Assembly (NCBI GenBank): GCA_035578175.1
Contig: JAQMRL010000003.1
Location: forward strand, 53,490,672 to 53,554,671
Reading direction: 5' to 3'
Origin: Catonia carolina
Taxonomy: Eukaryota; Arthropoda; Insecta; Hemiptera; Achilidae
DNA length: 64,000 nucleotides
Shown: positions 11,966 to 24,401 of the stretch, piece by piece
How the letters are laid out: every line of letters begins with the position of its first letter
How positions within the stretch are numbered: the stretch's first letter is position 1
Notes under the pieces: model-generated
Databases searched by the model: none
Told to the model about the DNA's origin: nothing
Seen by the model: only the letters and a program-made list of their open reading frames with translations
Translations under genes and position numbers: made by a program

Positions 11966-13189
11966 TTATGGGAATTTTTTTTAGTTAAGCTACATTTATG
12001 AAAGATTACATTAAAAATTTTCACTCAACTACCCCTATGTATATGGCAATTTTTAGATATCGAATTAAGTGGTTGGTAATGAACCATAAGCCGAAAAACT
12101 GAAGTTAAATTTTTTTTTATAAATTATTTAATTCTGAAAGTCGATAATCGACAAGAATTAACAGTTAAACTTCAAAGTGAAAAATTTTTCACAGAACATA
12201 ATTTTAGTTAATAAAATAAAATAAAAATATCCCTCGATTTGTATAAAAATTATTAACACACAAAACAAAATTCGATTCATTCCTACTTTGCATACTGAAT
12301 TCCTATTTTTAAAATGATAATAATAATTTAAAACTTACATAAATAATGACTGGGAATAAAACTAAATATTTTACATTTGTAAATATACTATGATATTGTA
12401 TTAGTTTATAAACGAACAGAATAAATTACCAAATTTTGTAATATTTTAACAAATTTATACACTGGAATGAAGCCAAACGAAATTAGTAGGTATAATAATT
12501 TCACAAAAATTACCATGTTAACATAAGTGTTAATTTATAAATTAAATTTGTACTTCTAAATTTACACTATTATAAATTACGTATATTTAGTACACACTGT
12601 TGTATCATATTACTAATAGTCTTAAAATCTATTAAATTATATGTACTAGTTTAAAACAATATTTTAAATCCATAAAAATTTCAACAAGATTTTGAGCTTA
12701 AATTAAACCCTTCTGACAATGTCAGTAAGTAAATACGTATTCAACGGATTGTAGAGTTTTAAGTGGGTCACGTACCCCTAAACTTCACAATGTTAACGTT
12801 TGTACCTTTTCTCAGAAACTCCGTAAGGTAGAAACTTAATTTGTTTATGTCTTTTAGATCATCCTTTTGTATACATTTTGGTCATAAGAAATGTTTAAAT
12901 TGATGAAGTGAAAATTTTTTACAATTTTTTCAAAAAGACATTTTGATGATAATTTTAAAATTTAATAAAAAATTAATTTTTAAACGCTCAGAATAAGCAG
13001 AGAGAATGGATCTTTAAAACAAAGAAAAATCACTCAAATATCTATAGTAGGTCCTAAGAAAAATGTACTAAGGTGTTAAAAAACCTAATTATCGGAAACA
13101 GTCATTTTTTCGTTTCGTCGTAAGAAGTTGCACCATCTGTTGAGGTTAACGAAAAAATATTTTAAAATGTTCATCTAAATTAACCATTT
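11966..13189. other. AT-rich stretch, nothing recognised
   Basis: No feature I can support. Confidence 0.5.
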
Positions 13190-13530
13190 ACAGCTCCTAC
13201 CTTTGACCAATGGAGCTATGCCAGTCAACTTAACTGCTGTGCAAAGCCATCGGTATTAGTAAAAATTCAGCGTTTTCAATTAAAGCTTTTACGGAAGATA
13301 GTTAACGCCCCCTATAATGTAACCAATGAAACGCTACACTCAGACCAAAACGTACCCAACATAATTGACGTTTTCTCTACAATAACGTTAACTCTATACA
13401 ATATTTAGGAAGAAACTCGCGAACCACCATAACCCATTGATCATAAATTTGGCTACGCAGACTCTCCCAAACAATCCAATAAGACGGCTAAAACGTCGAT
13501 GGAGCCGGGATCTCATCAATTAACGTAGTA
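13190..13530 (+). pseudogene. Jockey-like LINE, C-terminal fragment
   Basis: Frames read IQRFQLKLLRKIVNAPYNV, TNETLHSDQNVPNIIDVFS and, after a shift, LANHHNPLIINLATQ and NPIRRLKRRWSRDLIN. This is the conserved C-terminal order of Jockey-clade polyproteins ('LQ..QNK.LR.I..AP..V.N.TLH.DL', 'HPN.L', 'RRLKR.WPRDL'). At least one frameshift separates the parts, and the rest of the element is absent. Confidence 0.8.
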
Positions 13531-14094
13531 CTGTAATTGACTACCACTGCAGTGATCTAAATTCTGCACTTACTATATTTACGTCGTAGTCCTGTCACTG
13601 GACTGTGTCTCCACTCACGTTTTTTTATCATGTTTTTTTTCATATTTTGTGTTATCACATTCACTGATTGTATCTTACAGATTGTGAATTTCTTGAATAT
13701 AGAAAAAAATGTTCATACAATATCGTTGAAATATAATATTTACACCATTTTTTAGATAAAAATTAAACTACATTATGCATCAAAAAACAAAAAAAAAATC
13801 ATGATTTTTCAAATTTCTCGATATGTGCCCCCTTAATAATGTAGGTAGTTAATTTCCGCAACAACTCTGCAGCAAGTACTTGAGTAGTTGAAAGCAAGTC
13901 CTTAGTTGTCACATGACGAGTCGGCGAGCTAAAAACCGCCTCTTTCTCTTACTCTCCTCTCAACTTCTCCCATTCTAATTCTTACAAATTAACGTTAGTT
14001 TTCTGTTTATTGTCTATTAAAGAAAACTAGTTAAATTACAAAAATAAATACCTATACATAATTGTAGATACTCCTTACATTTTGGCTCTAGGTT

Positions 14095-14405
14095 TCTTGG
14101 GCAGAGCAACAAATGAAGAAAGACATGGAGGTCTTTTCCACTATAAAATGTAGAAAGCTCCAATATTTTGGACAAATCATGCGGAATGACACACGATATT
14201 CGTAACTACAAGCCATTCTGCAGGGAAAACATAATGAAAGCGTGAACCTGGCAGAGAAGGGTGACGAGGCTTCGAAATCTGAGAACTTGGTTTGGGAAGA
14301 GCTTAGAAGAGGTATTTCACGGTGCTACGAACAAAGTGAGAATTGCTATGATGATCGCCAACATTCGGAACGGAGAAGCACCCGTAGAAGAAGATATGTA
14401 TCATA
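14095..14405 (+). pseudogene. LINE RT C-terminal fragment (RTE-like or related)
   Basis: Reads CRKLQYFGQIMRND, then RRVTRLRNLRTWFGKSLEEV and FHGATNKVRIAMMIANIRNG, then GAAGAAGAT. This matches the 'R.LEYFGHIMRN....GRRRISWLKNLR.WFG....LFRAAVNKV.IA.MIANIR.G' ending that recurs at 25.7 and 30.3 kb. Stops interrupt the frame near 14206. Confidence 0.75.
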
Positions 14406-14784
14406 GAATAAACTTCATTAAGCTACAAGTATCGTATTTCACTTAAAAAACTATAATTTAAACTGGTTATTAATAACTGAGCAAAATGAAATACGGACAT
14501 CTACTCTCATCTTATTTAGTAGAATTCTAACTATAATATAACTGTCGCGCATACGAAGTGTGCAGCACTACGCACATTCGCCAGACACCATTCGTTCTTT
14601 TGCTCTCTTGCCAGCCCCAACGTAAATCTCAGAGTTTTTGTGGAAATTTACGATCTATAGTTGAGTTTTTACATAAATTAATTAAAAAATTTGGTAAAAA
14701 ACAAAATGCTACGATGCTACAATAAAAAAAACTGCGAAGGAAATAAATGAATTAAAGTTACGATAGTGCAACTATTCTGGTGGC

Positions 14785-15197
14785 GACGTTGCAGAATTCA
14801 ACTTGTTTTAAAGGGTCGTTATGGTGACGGGTATTATATATTTAGGTACATATCCTATAATATTATACGAGCACTTCACGTATGTATGTTTGTACGTCCA
14901 ACTATTCTCAAAAACAGCTCTAACGATTTTCCTGAAAATTCGTGTAGGGCCTGTAGGGGTTTCAGAGTCTACAAATTGATTGCGCTAGGTCTCATATTTC
15001 CAAAAAAAATCGTTAACTCACTGAATTAAGAAATATAATTACAACAATAGGCTGGCAATAATAGATGAAATAAACAAAAACACGTCAGAACTACTTAGAT
15101 GGTTTATCTATTATCACCCCTATTTTATTACCATTCTTTTCGGAAATCGATCATTTATAAATCTGCAACCAAGCGAAGCTCGGTAACCCGGCACTTA
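14785..15197 (+). mobile_element. Helitron-like 3' end (non-coding)
   Basis: The segment passes through CGTATGTATGTTTGTACGTC and CTCTAACGATTTTCCTGAAA and ends in a small hairpin, CAAGCGAAGCTCGG, followed by TAACCCGGCACTTA. A short GC-rich hairpin around GCGAAGC just before a CTRR-type end is a Helitron hallmark; here the terminus reads CTTA, so the copy is decayed. No Rep/helicase coding is visible. The assignment rests on the end structure only. Confidence 0.4.
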
Positions 15198-16480
15198 TTT
15201 CATAAATAACACCGCTACAAAACACCGTAAAATAAGACTGGTGTGAATACAATTGTGAAATTGGTAATTAAGAATAAATTAGTATTATTGTGTGAATTAA
15301 TTCCCAGGGTTTAGTTAGTTAAATATTACAGTCCTTTTAAATTTATTTAAATAAATTCGTTTTCATTCGAATCTTAATTTGTTTATAGATCAAAAGTTTT
15401 TTCTTAGAAACTTGAATAATTACTGTAACACTAACTAACAATATTATCGTAAGGAAAGACAAGATGAAATAAATGTCATATTCATATTATACAACCATGA
15501 ACAGAATAATTAATTAAGACGGCATAATCATATGAGCAAGACTAATAATCACGAGATAGTTTTGACACTATTTAATGAGTACATTAGAAAGAAACTACTT
15601 TACTGAACTAATTAAAATCTTAGTAATGAAACATAAATCTGATGTGATACAGATTAGGAAATAAGTTTATTTATTGTAAAACGGTCTTAATAAAAAACTC
15701 ATTTAATGGATTCAATTTATTCTAATGTAACAAAACAATTAATAATTTAACAAAATCCTAAAAAAGATATAAATAAATATCCTTCATCATAAAAGTTGTA
15801 AAAAGGTATTGATTAATTTTGTTAAAGCTAACAAAATATTGTTTACAGTTTGTAAAGAATTCTGTGTCGGACATCCTGTTGGTCCATACGCCCTCCATTT
15901 TACCGTGGTCTTTATTAAGAGAAAGGTCGTGTATAACCACGTGCTACTCATTACGACTTACGCACCAATGACCACTCAAATTATGTCAGAAATAAGTGGG
16001 TCCTAATAGATGAGTTCTAAGAGGGAAGTACGAGCGAGAATTGTGCAGACCGACCACGGTTAGGGGGTTTTCAGTACGGTTGGATGAATACTCGAGAGGG
16101 TGGGAACCAACGTACTGTTCTGTAGTTTGTACCATGTGATCGTTGGACTTACAACTTATCCATGAAACGCCTGTATCAACTACGTCATAATCCACTTTTT
16201 GATAAGTTGACGTGGTTGGAAATTCAGTTATCAGCTTAGTTAAACAATAGCAAACTTTATTTATTTATTCTCCAATCCATCATTAAATAATAAATTAATT
16301 TAAGTTTTATAAATATTAACGATTCTCGATAAAAATTTTCAAAATTCTAAATCATTATAAAAAGGTAATATTTTATAAAATACAAATTAATTACTTACCT
16401 ACTTCTTTGTAAGCCTTTCACTTCACAATTTTCCCAAAAACCAAGAAAAAATAAAATTATGGTCGCAACAAAAATCTATA
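15198..16480. other. Mostly AT-rich; GC-richer patch at 15880-16230
   Basis: The patch is open in both directions for 60-70 codons (15809-16006 plus, 15986-16195 minus), but neither product resembles a family I know. It may be part of an unrecognised repeat or regulatory DNA. Confidence 0.35.
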
Positions 16481-16912
16481 CAATTATGATACAACTACTG
16501 TAAGATTGCGGATGAGATCAGGCCAATAACAGCCAAGGTCATGTGTGAGGTTGCCGCTTTGCTGTCACACTCCGTTCCATTGACTAGCTAACTGTAATAT
16601 TGTATAGCAGCCGCGTCAGCTCGTGATCCGTGTGAGGAATTTCTGTTACGGCATTCAATGAAAGATTATACTATTCATAAAAAAAACATTTATCATAATG
16701 TTCTTGTCATTATAAAGTAACCTTTTGTTTTATTATTTCAATTTATTCTATAATATAGTAACTCTTTTACTTTTCTTTCATTGTATTTATTAATATTTAG
16801 TAATTATTTACAGTTTGAGTCAGGCAGTCCTCAGGAATTAAAATATGTACGTAGCATAGAAAATAAGGAAATTAAAAAATATATATTTCATAACATTAAT
16901 TTATAGGAGGTA

Positions 16913-16948
16913 AAAAAAATCATAATCCATTTGGATTATGATTTTTTT
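16913..16948. repeat. 16-bp-stem hairpin
   Basis: AAAAAAATCATAATCC and its exact reverse complement are separated by four bases. The following bases repeat GAGGTAAAAAAAATC directly. It abuts the 3' end of the small minus-strand frame and may be a transposon terminus. Confidence 0.7.
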
Positions 16949-17084
16949 ACTGAGGTAAAAAAAATCGAATGGTTAAGCCAATTCCGAGTCCTTTACGCGA
17001 TTCTTCATCACAGTTTTTTATAACTGATGCAATAATTTGTCGCACTTCCGAATGAATTACCGCTTTATTTTTCCGGGAAGACAT
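16947..17084 (-). pseudogene. Short transposase-like N-terminal fragment (45 codons)
   Basis: Starts at ATG 17084 with MSSRKNKAVIHSEVRQIIA and continues SVIKNCDEESRKGLGIGLTI to a stop at 16947. The pattern 'SE.R.II..VI..C.EE....G..I' resembles the N-terminal helical region of DDE transposases and their domesticated relatives in insects, as I recall it; I cannot name the family. It stops where the A-rich hairpin begins, which suggests truncation by a rearrangement. Base use is richer in GC than the surroundings. It could alternatively be a host exon. Confidence 0.35.
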
Positions 17085-17600
17085 ATTAAAATAAAGCAAA
17101 AGATATGAAAAATACACGTTGAAATTTACCTAACACAAAACACACCAAACTAATAACTTTTGGCACGTTAACACGCTTTAAATTTCAAAATAAAAATCAC
17201 TTTAGTGATCAAAAATCATGAATAATGATTAACACATCCAAGACGCATTAGCACAAATGTACAACTGTATATTGTGACACGTGTATCCGTTGTGAAAAGC
17301 AATAACATGTAGGCCTATAATAAATAAATACATAGACATAATAATAATATTTACATGATGACTAAATGTTTTTGTACTGCACGATAAGACAAATATATTA
17401 CTCACATTCTATTACGCCACCCGTCCCACTTCCCCAGGCGACAGAGATCATGAGCTGGCGCGCGTATAGTAACTGTGGTTTAGTAACGTGAACAGCGGGG
17501 CCACAACTTGACAACACAGGATACGGTTACCGAAAGTCAATTGGCTATGTGCTGTGTTCTAGGCTACTATGCTCCGCCTTCATCTGCAGTCTTTCATTCG

Positions 17601-19650
17601 TCTGAATATAAATGTATTTTTGATTCGTAACCAAAACTTGAATATTCTTTTAGAAGAAATTTTTATAATACTATGCATTTTATACCACACTCATGTTTAA
17701 AAACTTTTTTGTTTTTATCGCTTTTCTCTTGCTCACAACTGAATCATACCTACAACTAATGAAAAAGATGTACTAAAGCAAATAACAAATACCTGTTTGG
17801 CTTGAAGGAAAACACCGTTCTATAGAAGAACTCCGAAAATGTTTTAAAATTTGACTGTAATATTAAAAATAATAACATAATTTGATTATAACACAATTTT
17901 TTTATTTATATTTACAAAAACAAAAACCCTATTACTTTTTGAAGTCCCAGATCCAGGATCGTCGCAAACGTCAAGGTGGGTTATCAGGCAGGCTGTTGGA
18001 TGACAATTTATGTATTAGTTGGTTCGGGTAGGGTTATACAACAATTTGTTTCTGAAATCTGTACAGTCTTAGTAAAATATCATTTACATATGATATTTGT
18101 AGAAGTTTAAGGGTTAATTACATAAAAAGGAGCGCGAATATTTGAATATAAAATGTAATTTCGTCTGATTTATTTGTACTTTAACAAGATTACACAAAAC
18201 TAAGCGTTTAATATTTGCCTACCACAAAAAAGAAAGAAACAAAAGTTAAGCTTGCTCCAATATTTTAACGTCACAGAAGTTCAATTCGTATTATAAAAAT
18301 TTACAAGACATAAACTATGTTAAGACAAGAGATTTTATTCAAATTAACAGAAAAAATTCTTAAACAAGACTCTTCAATGATTCATTTTGGTTGCTTAAGT
18401 AACCTTGCAGAAAGTTTCAAGAAGAATGTTTCAGAACCTTTCAAACAGTTAACAAAATACAAACAACAACATAAACATTAAAATCTGTGAGTACGGTTAT
18501 AAATATAATTTTTTTACATACCTCAGTTTTATTCATGTCACATTTATTTGATTCGATTACTTCAAGTATTAATTGATAATGTGGAACTAAAATATTTTCG
18601 AGAAAGTAGGAACAAATCTTATTTGTAAATATTTTCGATCGTCTACATATAGCTTATAATTTCAGATTATCTAAAGATCTCTGGAAGTCTTAATTCATAC
18701 ATAATTACGTAATTGATTAAAATTAATAACAACTTATACTGAAGACATTATTAAAATTCATACACATTTATACGTACAGATGATCTGTTTATCTAAAAAC
18801 GGGAAGATTAAATCTTAGATTCTAAACACACATTTGCGTATTACTCTTTAAATTGTGACCTACGTAGAATATAATCTGAACCGATGTACACATTCACTGT
18901 CAAGACGAAGGTCAGTAATTTTACAGGCAATCAACCAGTCGGGTTAAAAACAGTGGTGAACAATATTATGATACGACAGGTGAAGTAATTTAAATACCAC
19001 TGGCATGATATCAGTGTGCAATATGAAAACAGAAGAGAGGTAGACAGGATTAAAAAAAACAAAGAAAACTTGTTTGAAAATTTTATGTCTAACGTGTAAT
19101 ACATCTTCCAGGTTCCAAGAAAAGTGATTGTACTGAAACTGATATTAATATTAAATAAATACTATTATATAACCAAGGAATTACTTGGATTTTTAATAAC
19201 AGTAGTTAAAAACTTCAAATATTTAATTAAATCTACGCTTGATTAATCATGCTTGTCTTCAGTATTATGGAACTTGAATAAGCTTTATTTAAGAAACTGT
19301 TTTTAGAGATCTGGAAACGCTTTTCAGAGAAAATACATAGTATGATAAAATTTTAAATTAAAAATAACACAGCTTGAGAAAAATTCAACAATTTAAACAA
19401 AATGAAGTGCTCTGTTTTTGAAATGCAATTCTTCGTGGCGGTCTGGTATCGTGAATCATTTCTAATAACTATGCTGTAAATAATCCCAAAGTAGGCATAA
19501 CGCAAAAACCTCACGACGACATATCAGTAGCTCAAAAGAAAAGGAGGTGAAGACTTACCCTCATAACTTAAAACTTTTAAAAAATTTTTAAGAATTGCTT
19601 CTGACGCGTTCTTTTTATATAACTAATAAAACCTTCATTGGCAATTTCAA
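17601..19650. other. AT-rich stretch, nothing recognised
   Basis: No feature I can support. Confidence 0.5.
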
Positions 19651-19654
19651 AATT

Positions 19655-19800
19655 CCGACAGTGAAGGAACTAACAGAGTCCTTCTACAGTAAATTTTGCG
19701 AACGACTACATGACAATCCCAGTAAAAGCCAGTAAAAGGAACTTCCCAACTGTACTTCTAAATCAAAAATGGAGGAGAGAACTATATTGGACCCGTAGTT
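19655..19800 (+). pseudogene. Possible Jockey-like LINE fragment
   Basis: One frame reads VKELTESFYSKFCERLHDNP before stopping. 'I.EL...FY.K....HPN' is the pattern just upstream of the C-terminus in Jockey-clade polyproteins. Only this short stretch matches. Confidence 0.4.
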
Positions 19801-19870
19801 CTGAACGGAGAATGTACCACTAGGTACCTCTTCTTCAGAAAGTAAAATTCCCCATCCCCCATAAAGACAA

Positions 19871-21277
19871 AAAAATTTATGCTTACAGCAAATTTATATT
19901 TCGGTTCCGAGAGCTTACCATCTATTATGTTTTCTCTGTTGGTTTAATTATTATTTACTTCCCAAAAATATCATCAGAATTTTACAAGTTTTAAATAAAA
20001 ATTTGTTCACTACATCCTTTTGATTTTCATTCACTTTGAATTTACTATCTTCAGATCATGAACAATGCGATAAGATTCATACCTTATAATACATGATGAG
20101 TTTCGAATTTTTTATTAATAAATGCAACAATAAGCGGTCGTGAGTGCCCACGTTGGTGTTGAATAGACCAACCTTTAGCCATAAACGAGATGAAACATTT
20201 AATTATCACTTTACTGAAGACTATTGTGTCTCGTATTATGAAAACAATATATTTTACCAGTATTTATAGATGTTAAGAAACAACACAATATAAATTCTAC
20301 TAGAACTTAATTACAATTGGATATTCATCATCATCATTATAAATAATAATTACAACGTGCATAATCATTTTTTGTACGAAATCAGAATAAAATCCTCAAG
20401 AGATGATAGCAATCTTTAGGCAGATGAATTTCATCCGTATAAACCGGTTAATGGTAAATACAAAACAACGATCAACATCCCAAGTTTAGCTAGTTGTTCA
20501 TTGCTGAATGAAAAGGCTGAACTTAAATGAGTGAAGTTGTAATCTAATGATGCTGACTCAAGTACTCAGCTCAATCAAGATGAGTATTTTTCGTGCTCTT
20601 CTCTTTTAATATCTCTTTTTTCACAACGTCTCGCACAAGTTTTGTTTATATACATTTCTCTATAACTGATTCATCTACACGTTAGTCCTAATTCTAAAAA
20701 AAAACCTGTAATACAAGATCTTGTGTATGTACACTAGTCATTCGGTCATTAAAAAATACTCATGAGTACGTTTATAAAGCCTTAAATTAAAAATGTATTT
20801 TTAATCATTAGCACACAGATTTACTACTTAAAAAACTGGAAAAATTTTAAGTATCAGAATACATTACATAATGTATTGTACGTAACTTTAATAAATAATT
20901 TCATATTTTTTACCAAACAAGAGATCACTTCAAGCTAATTGGATAACGTGATATTGGATGACCTCGAATAAGATGGTCATCGCATTTTCCAGTTGATGAT
21001 TTTATATCTTAAAATTTAAGTAAAGTTAAGTAATAGCTACTGCTCTTTTAATATTACTTTTTTAACTTTCATTTTGAATCTTTAACTGTACTACAATAGA
21101 GAACAAACAAAAAACGAGAGAACATTTATATTACATTACAATACCAAATACAACATTCAGTAATGTAAAATTGGGAATCACAATGAACTAAAAATATACT
21201 AAAGTATTAAAATAAAAACAATAAAAAGTTCATGTTGTCAGAGAAAAGTTATTACCAATAGTAATACAGCATATTTA
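19871..21277. other. AT-rich stretch, nothing recognised
   Basis: No feature I can support. Confidence 0.5.
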
Positions 21278-21288
21278 AAAACAAAAAT

Positions 21289-21680
21289 TTTCCCATAACG
21301 GGGAGGTGGAGGGTTAAATTAATTGCACTCGATCTGTTGGTTCAATGGCTACAAAAAATAGTTCTGTTTCTTATCACATAGTCAACCAATTATATGGGTG
21401 AACTATTTAAGAACAGAAGAGGTTGAAGAGTAAGGAAACTAGTCCGAGTTATCTCCTCTGAGAGTAATGAATTTCACTATACAGCCAGATCCTGTGGTGA
21501 ATGAAGTGAAGGTGTCATTTGCAGGGTGGAAAGTGGTTGCTTTTCGGAGGGCCTGGCATGTTGACAAGCATACTTTTCCGCTCAGTGAGGAAGGCAATAG
21601 TAAACCACCTCACTCCTCGTTTTTACTTAGTAAAACCACTAGAGGTTTTAATGAGCCTTTCGGCTGCTGACCTAAACAAC
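21289..21680 (+). repeat. RepA copy 3
   Basis: Nearly full-length copy, from CCCATAACGGGGAGGTGG to GACCTAAACAAC. An 11-bp A-rich candidate target-site duplication, AAAAACAAAAA (21278-21288 and 21681-21691), flanks it, but low complexity weakens it. It contains an open frame (21467-21670) beginning MNFTIQPDPVVNEVKVSF and continuing AGWK..AFRRAWH. The same frame is visible in several other copies. Confidence 0.9.
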
Positions 21681-21751
21681 AAAAACAAAAAATACATCTG
21701 TTTCACATTTATCTTTTCCAACTAAGGTATACAAAAAAAAGTGTGTACGTA

Positions 21752-22132
21752 GTTGTATAGGCCATCACCCGAAAGGCTGGTTTGAACCTCTAGAGGTTTT
21801 ACTAAGTAAAACGAGGAGTGAGGTGGATTACCAGTGCCTTCCTCACTGAGTTGAAAGAGTACGCTTATCAGCAAGCCAGGCCCTGCGAAAAGTACCCACT
21901 TTCCACCCTGCAAATGACACCTTCACTTCATTCACCTCAGGGTCTGGTTGTATAGTGAAATTCATTACTCTCAGAAGAAATAACTCTGACTAGCGTATTT
22001 TACATTTCTACCTCTTCTGTTCTTCAATAGTTCAGTCATAATTGGCTAACTAATTATAAGAAACAGAACTATTTTTTGTAGCCCTGGAACGAACAGATCG
22101 AGTGCAATTAAATTAACCTGCCCGTTATGGGC
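21752..22132 (-). repeat. RepA copy 4, inverted relative to copy 3
   Basis: Nearly full-length minus-strand copy ending at GTTATGGGC (22132). It lies tail to tail with copy 3 with about 70 bp between, giving an inverted repeat with ~380-bp arms. Palindromes typical of the family (CCTCTAGAGG and TTTTACTAAGTAAAA) are preserved. Confidence 0.9.
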
Positions 22133-22338
22133 AAACATAAACATGCAGAAAGAATTAAAGATCTCTGCTCCATCTTCTTTTAATCTTTAAATGAAGCCTG
22201 GTGGATTGACCATGTCACTGATATGTAGTTATATGAATTTATAGTTCCGAATAGAATTTAAAATAACTATTTTTGATGTCGCAATTTAACGGTGTTTTTA
22301 AATCGGTGTGTAGTGTGTTTAATATTACTTAAATTATT

Positions 22339-22490
22339 GGCGGCCTGTGGTGTAGTGGTCAGCGCAACTGGTTTCAATGCCCGAAGTCACGGATTCAATT
22401 CCTAGTCAAGCATTTCTTCAGCTCTCATTTTTATTTTTCACTCTTCATTGTGTGCGTTAGTATTAACGTGTATAACAGTCAGACGTTAAA
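22339..22490 (+). repeat. tRNA-derived SINE (SINE-2 family)
   Basis: Starts GGCGGCCTGTGGTGTAGTGG with a good A box, TGTGGTGTAGTGG, and a B-box region CGGATTCAATTCC. The tail reads ACAGTCAGACGTTAAACAAA, which links it to the copies at 2.8 and 46.3 kb. Confidence 0.75.
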
Positions 22491-22904
22491 CAAAACAGAC
22501 TGCAGTAAATTGCTAAATATATTTTTAACAATTTTAAAAACGAATGTTAAAAATTTAGTTTAAAATATCTGCACAAATATGAATTCAATTAACGAAAAAA
22601 AGGACAAAAGGAAATGATAGTAATAAAGCTTTGAGATAATATTAGTTGTCAATTCGTCGGTCCAAAACATGAAGAACTACAGGGGTATAGTCCCCGAATT
22701 TCAAGATTTTGGAATATTCTAAACCATAAGATATCACATAAGACGGTATTTTTGGCAAATTTAAAGAAAACATTACACCTGTTAAAAAATATGAAGGGAA
22801 TATTGTTAAAAAATGTTTAGGGTACACACCAGTAAATACGATATTAATGAGACTTTTGTAGTTAATCTGCTGTTATATTAAATATTTTTTTTAGCTTTTA
22901 TTTG

Positions 22905-23110
22905 TTATTGGGAACTGTACTTTACTGACAACCACCCAATTTGATCGCTGCTCTTTGCTGTATTTTTTGACGTTATTCGGCATGAATTATTCAACAGGGA
23001 CTCCCAGTGGAGTTTATTCAAGAATGGCTGTCAGCAGGTCACCATACAAAGTCACTTGCCAAACTAGTGTTACTTAACAAATAGTAGCAAATTTCTACCA
23101 GCTGACTGAC
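22905..23110 (+). repeat. Dispersed repeat RepB, copy 2
   Basis: Shares GGGAACTGTA, GCTGCTCTTTGCTGTAT and GTCAGCAGGTCACCATACAA with copies at 10.3 and 59.5 kb in the same strand and order. No protein recognised. Confidence 0.5.
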
Positions 23111-24401
23111 TGGGCTGGCCTTAAGGCCTTATATTAATTCCAAAATAAATCAAATACAGCATTGAATGAAAAACATTTGTACTTGTGAAAGAAAGAAAGG
23201 TAATTTTATTTGCTAATTATTGTTACAACTAGTTCAAAAACTTCATTTCTTTAGTAATGCTTTGCTTTTTGTTAAATCATGATCAATTCTTTTTATGTGA
23301 AAATACATTCGAACGTTTAAATATTATAAGTAATACTGTAGATTATATTGTAAATAATAAAACGTGTGTGTTAGGCTGTTCTGTTTGTAGGTTAATATTG
23401 TCGAGAGTTCAAGATCCGATGACACGATCATTCCTCTTTGGGTAATTATTGAGGCGAAACGATTGGAGTGCTACGGTTGATTTTACCCGAGAACGTTTTA
23501 ACTCTGTTGTTTTTTTTATTGTAGGCATAATCGTGATTGAAAAAGAAAAGAAAAATTGTTTAGGTGATGTGTGACAAATCGACATGTTGCGTGTGAAAAG
23601 AAAAACATTGCGTGAATATTCAAACTGGTAATGAGGAAAACCCATTTCGCGTGCATTATTAGTAGAAATTTTACCCGGTAGACTTAGTATGAGTAAGGAG
23701 AGGGTTTTTTAGGTCTTCAGGTATCATATAGGTTAGTGTTATTCAAAGAGGAAAAACGTGTTATAAGAAATTAAGCGAGTGATGCTAACACACGCAATCT
23801 GAGAAATAGCTTAATAAATTCCTACTTTCCTCTCTATTCTGGGCTAGTAGAGAACTTTGTGAGTTATGACTCCCTTGTCATTCCTTTGTGCTGCTAAGAA
23901 TAATGGTACAACTTTTTAAAAAACTGTCTTTTGTTGTCTTGTGTTAGTTGGTCGGTATGGTCTTAGCCAGCATTGTCTTTATGAATTACGATCCATCCGC
24001 GAATTGTATGTTTTTAACAACATGCCCCTCCCGTTACTTGCACCATCAACAGTTCTAAGTTCAGTTAAGTTGTTATGAATTTGTTTGTAAACAGTTTTAC
24101 TGTTCATTAATTCACAGTTGTTCTGTTTAATTAATTTTCCTGTATTTCCGTATATGCAGTTATAGTTAGTTCCACACTTACGGAATAACGTTTTTATAAA
24201 ACAATACATCATCTTTTTAGTATCTATTTGAGTGTCAAGTAATCTGCTATGCATGTTTCCCTTTATAACCGTCAAGTATTATTGCCCTTTTGTTTTATCT
24301 GTCACTGTTCATCATCTGCATTAGACTCAACCGTTATTGTGCAAAATAGTCGGATGTAGAAAACAGCTAACAACTATTACAGGTGATAGACAACATTATA
24401 T
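23111..24401. other. No recognised feature
   Basis: A 98-codon minus-strand frame at 23979-24275 has no recognisable family and no splice or promoter context, so it is not called. Confidence 0.45.

Larger units (their letters stand above)
16490..17600. mobile_element. Possible decayed DNA transposon with inverted flanks
   Basis: GC-richer flanks at about 16500-16660 and 17410-17600 carry inverted similarity: the left flank's reverse complement reads GGATCACGAGCTGACGCGGC and the right flank reads AGATCATGAGCTGGCGCGCG. The minus-strand transposase-like start (16947-17084) lies between them. Similarity of the outermost parts is weak and target-site duplications were not found. Confidence 0.3.

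Noticed and set aside
15809..16195. Overlapping plus and minus frames as host exons
   Set aside because: GC-richer than the surroundings but without a recognisable product or splice sites; left as an unassigned patch.
23979..24275. 98-codon minus-strand frame as a small gene
   Set aside because: No recognisable domain, no splice or promoter context; expected by chance at this length in 64 kb.
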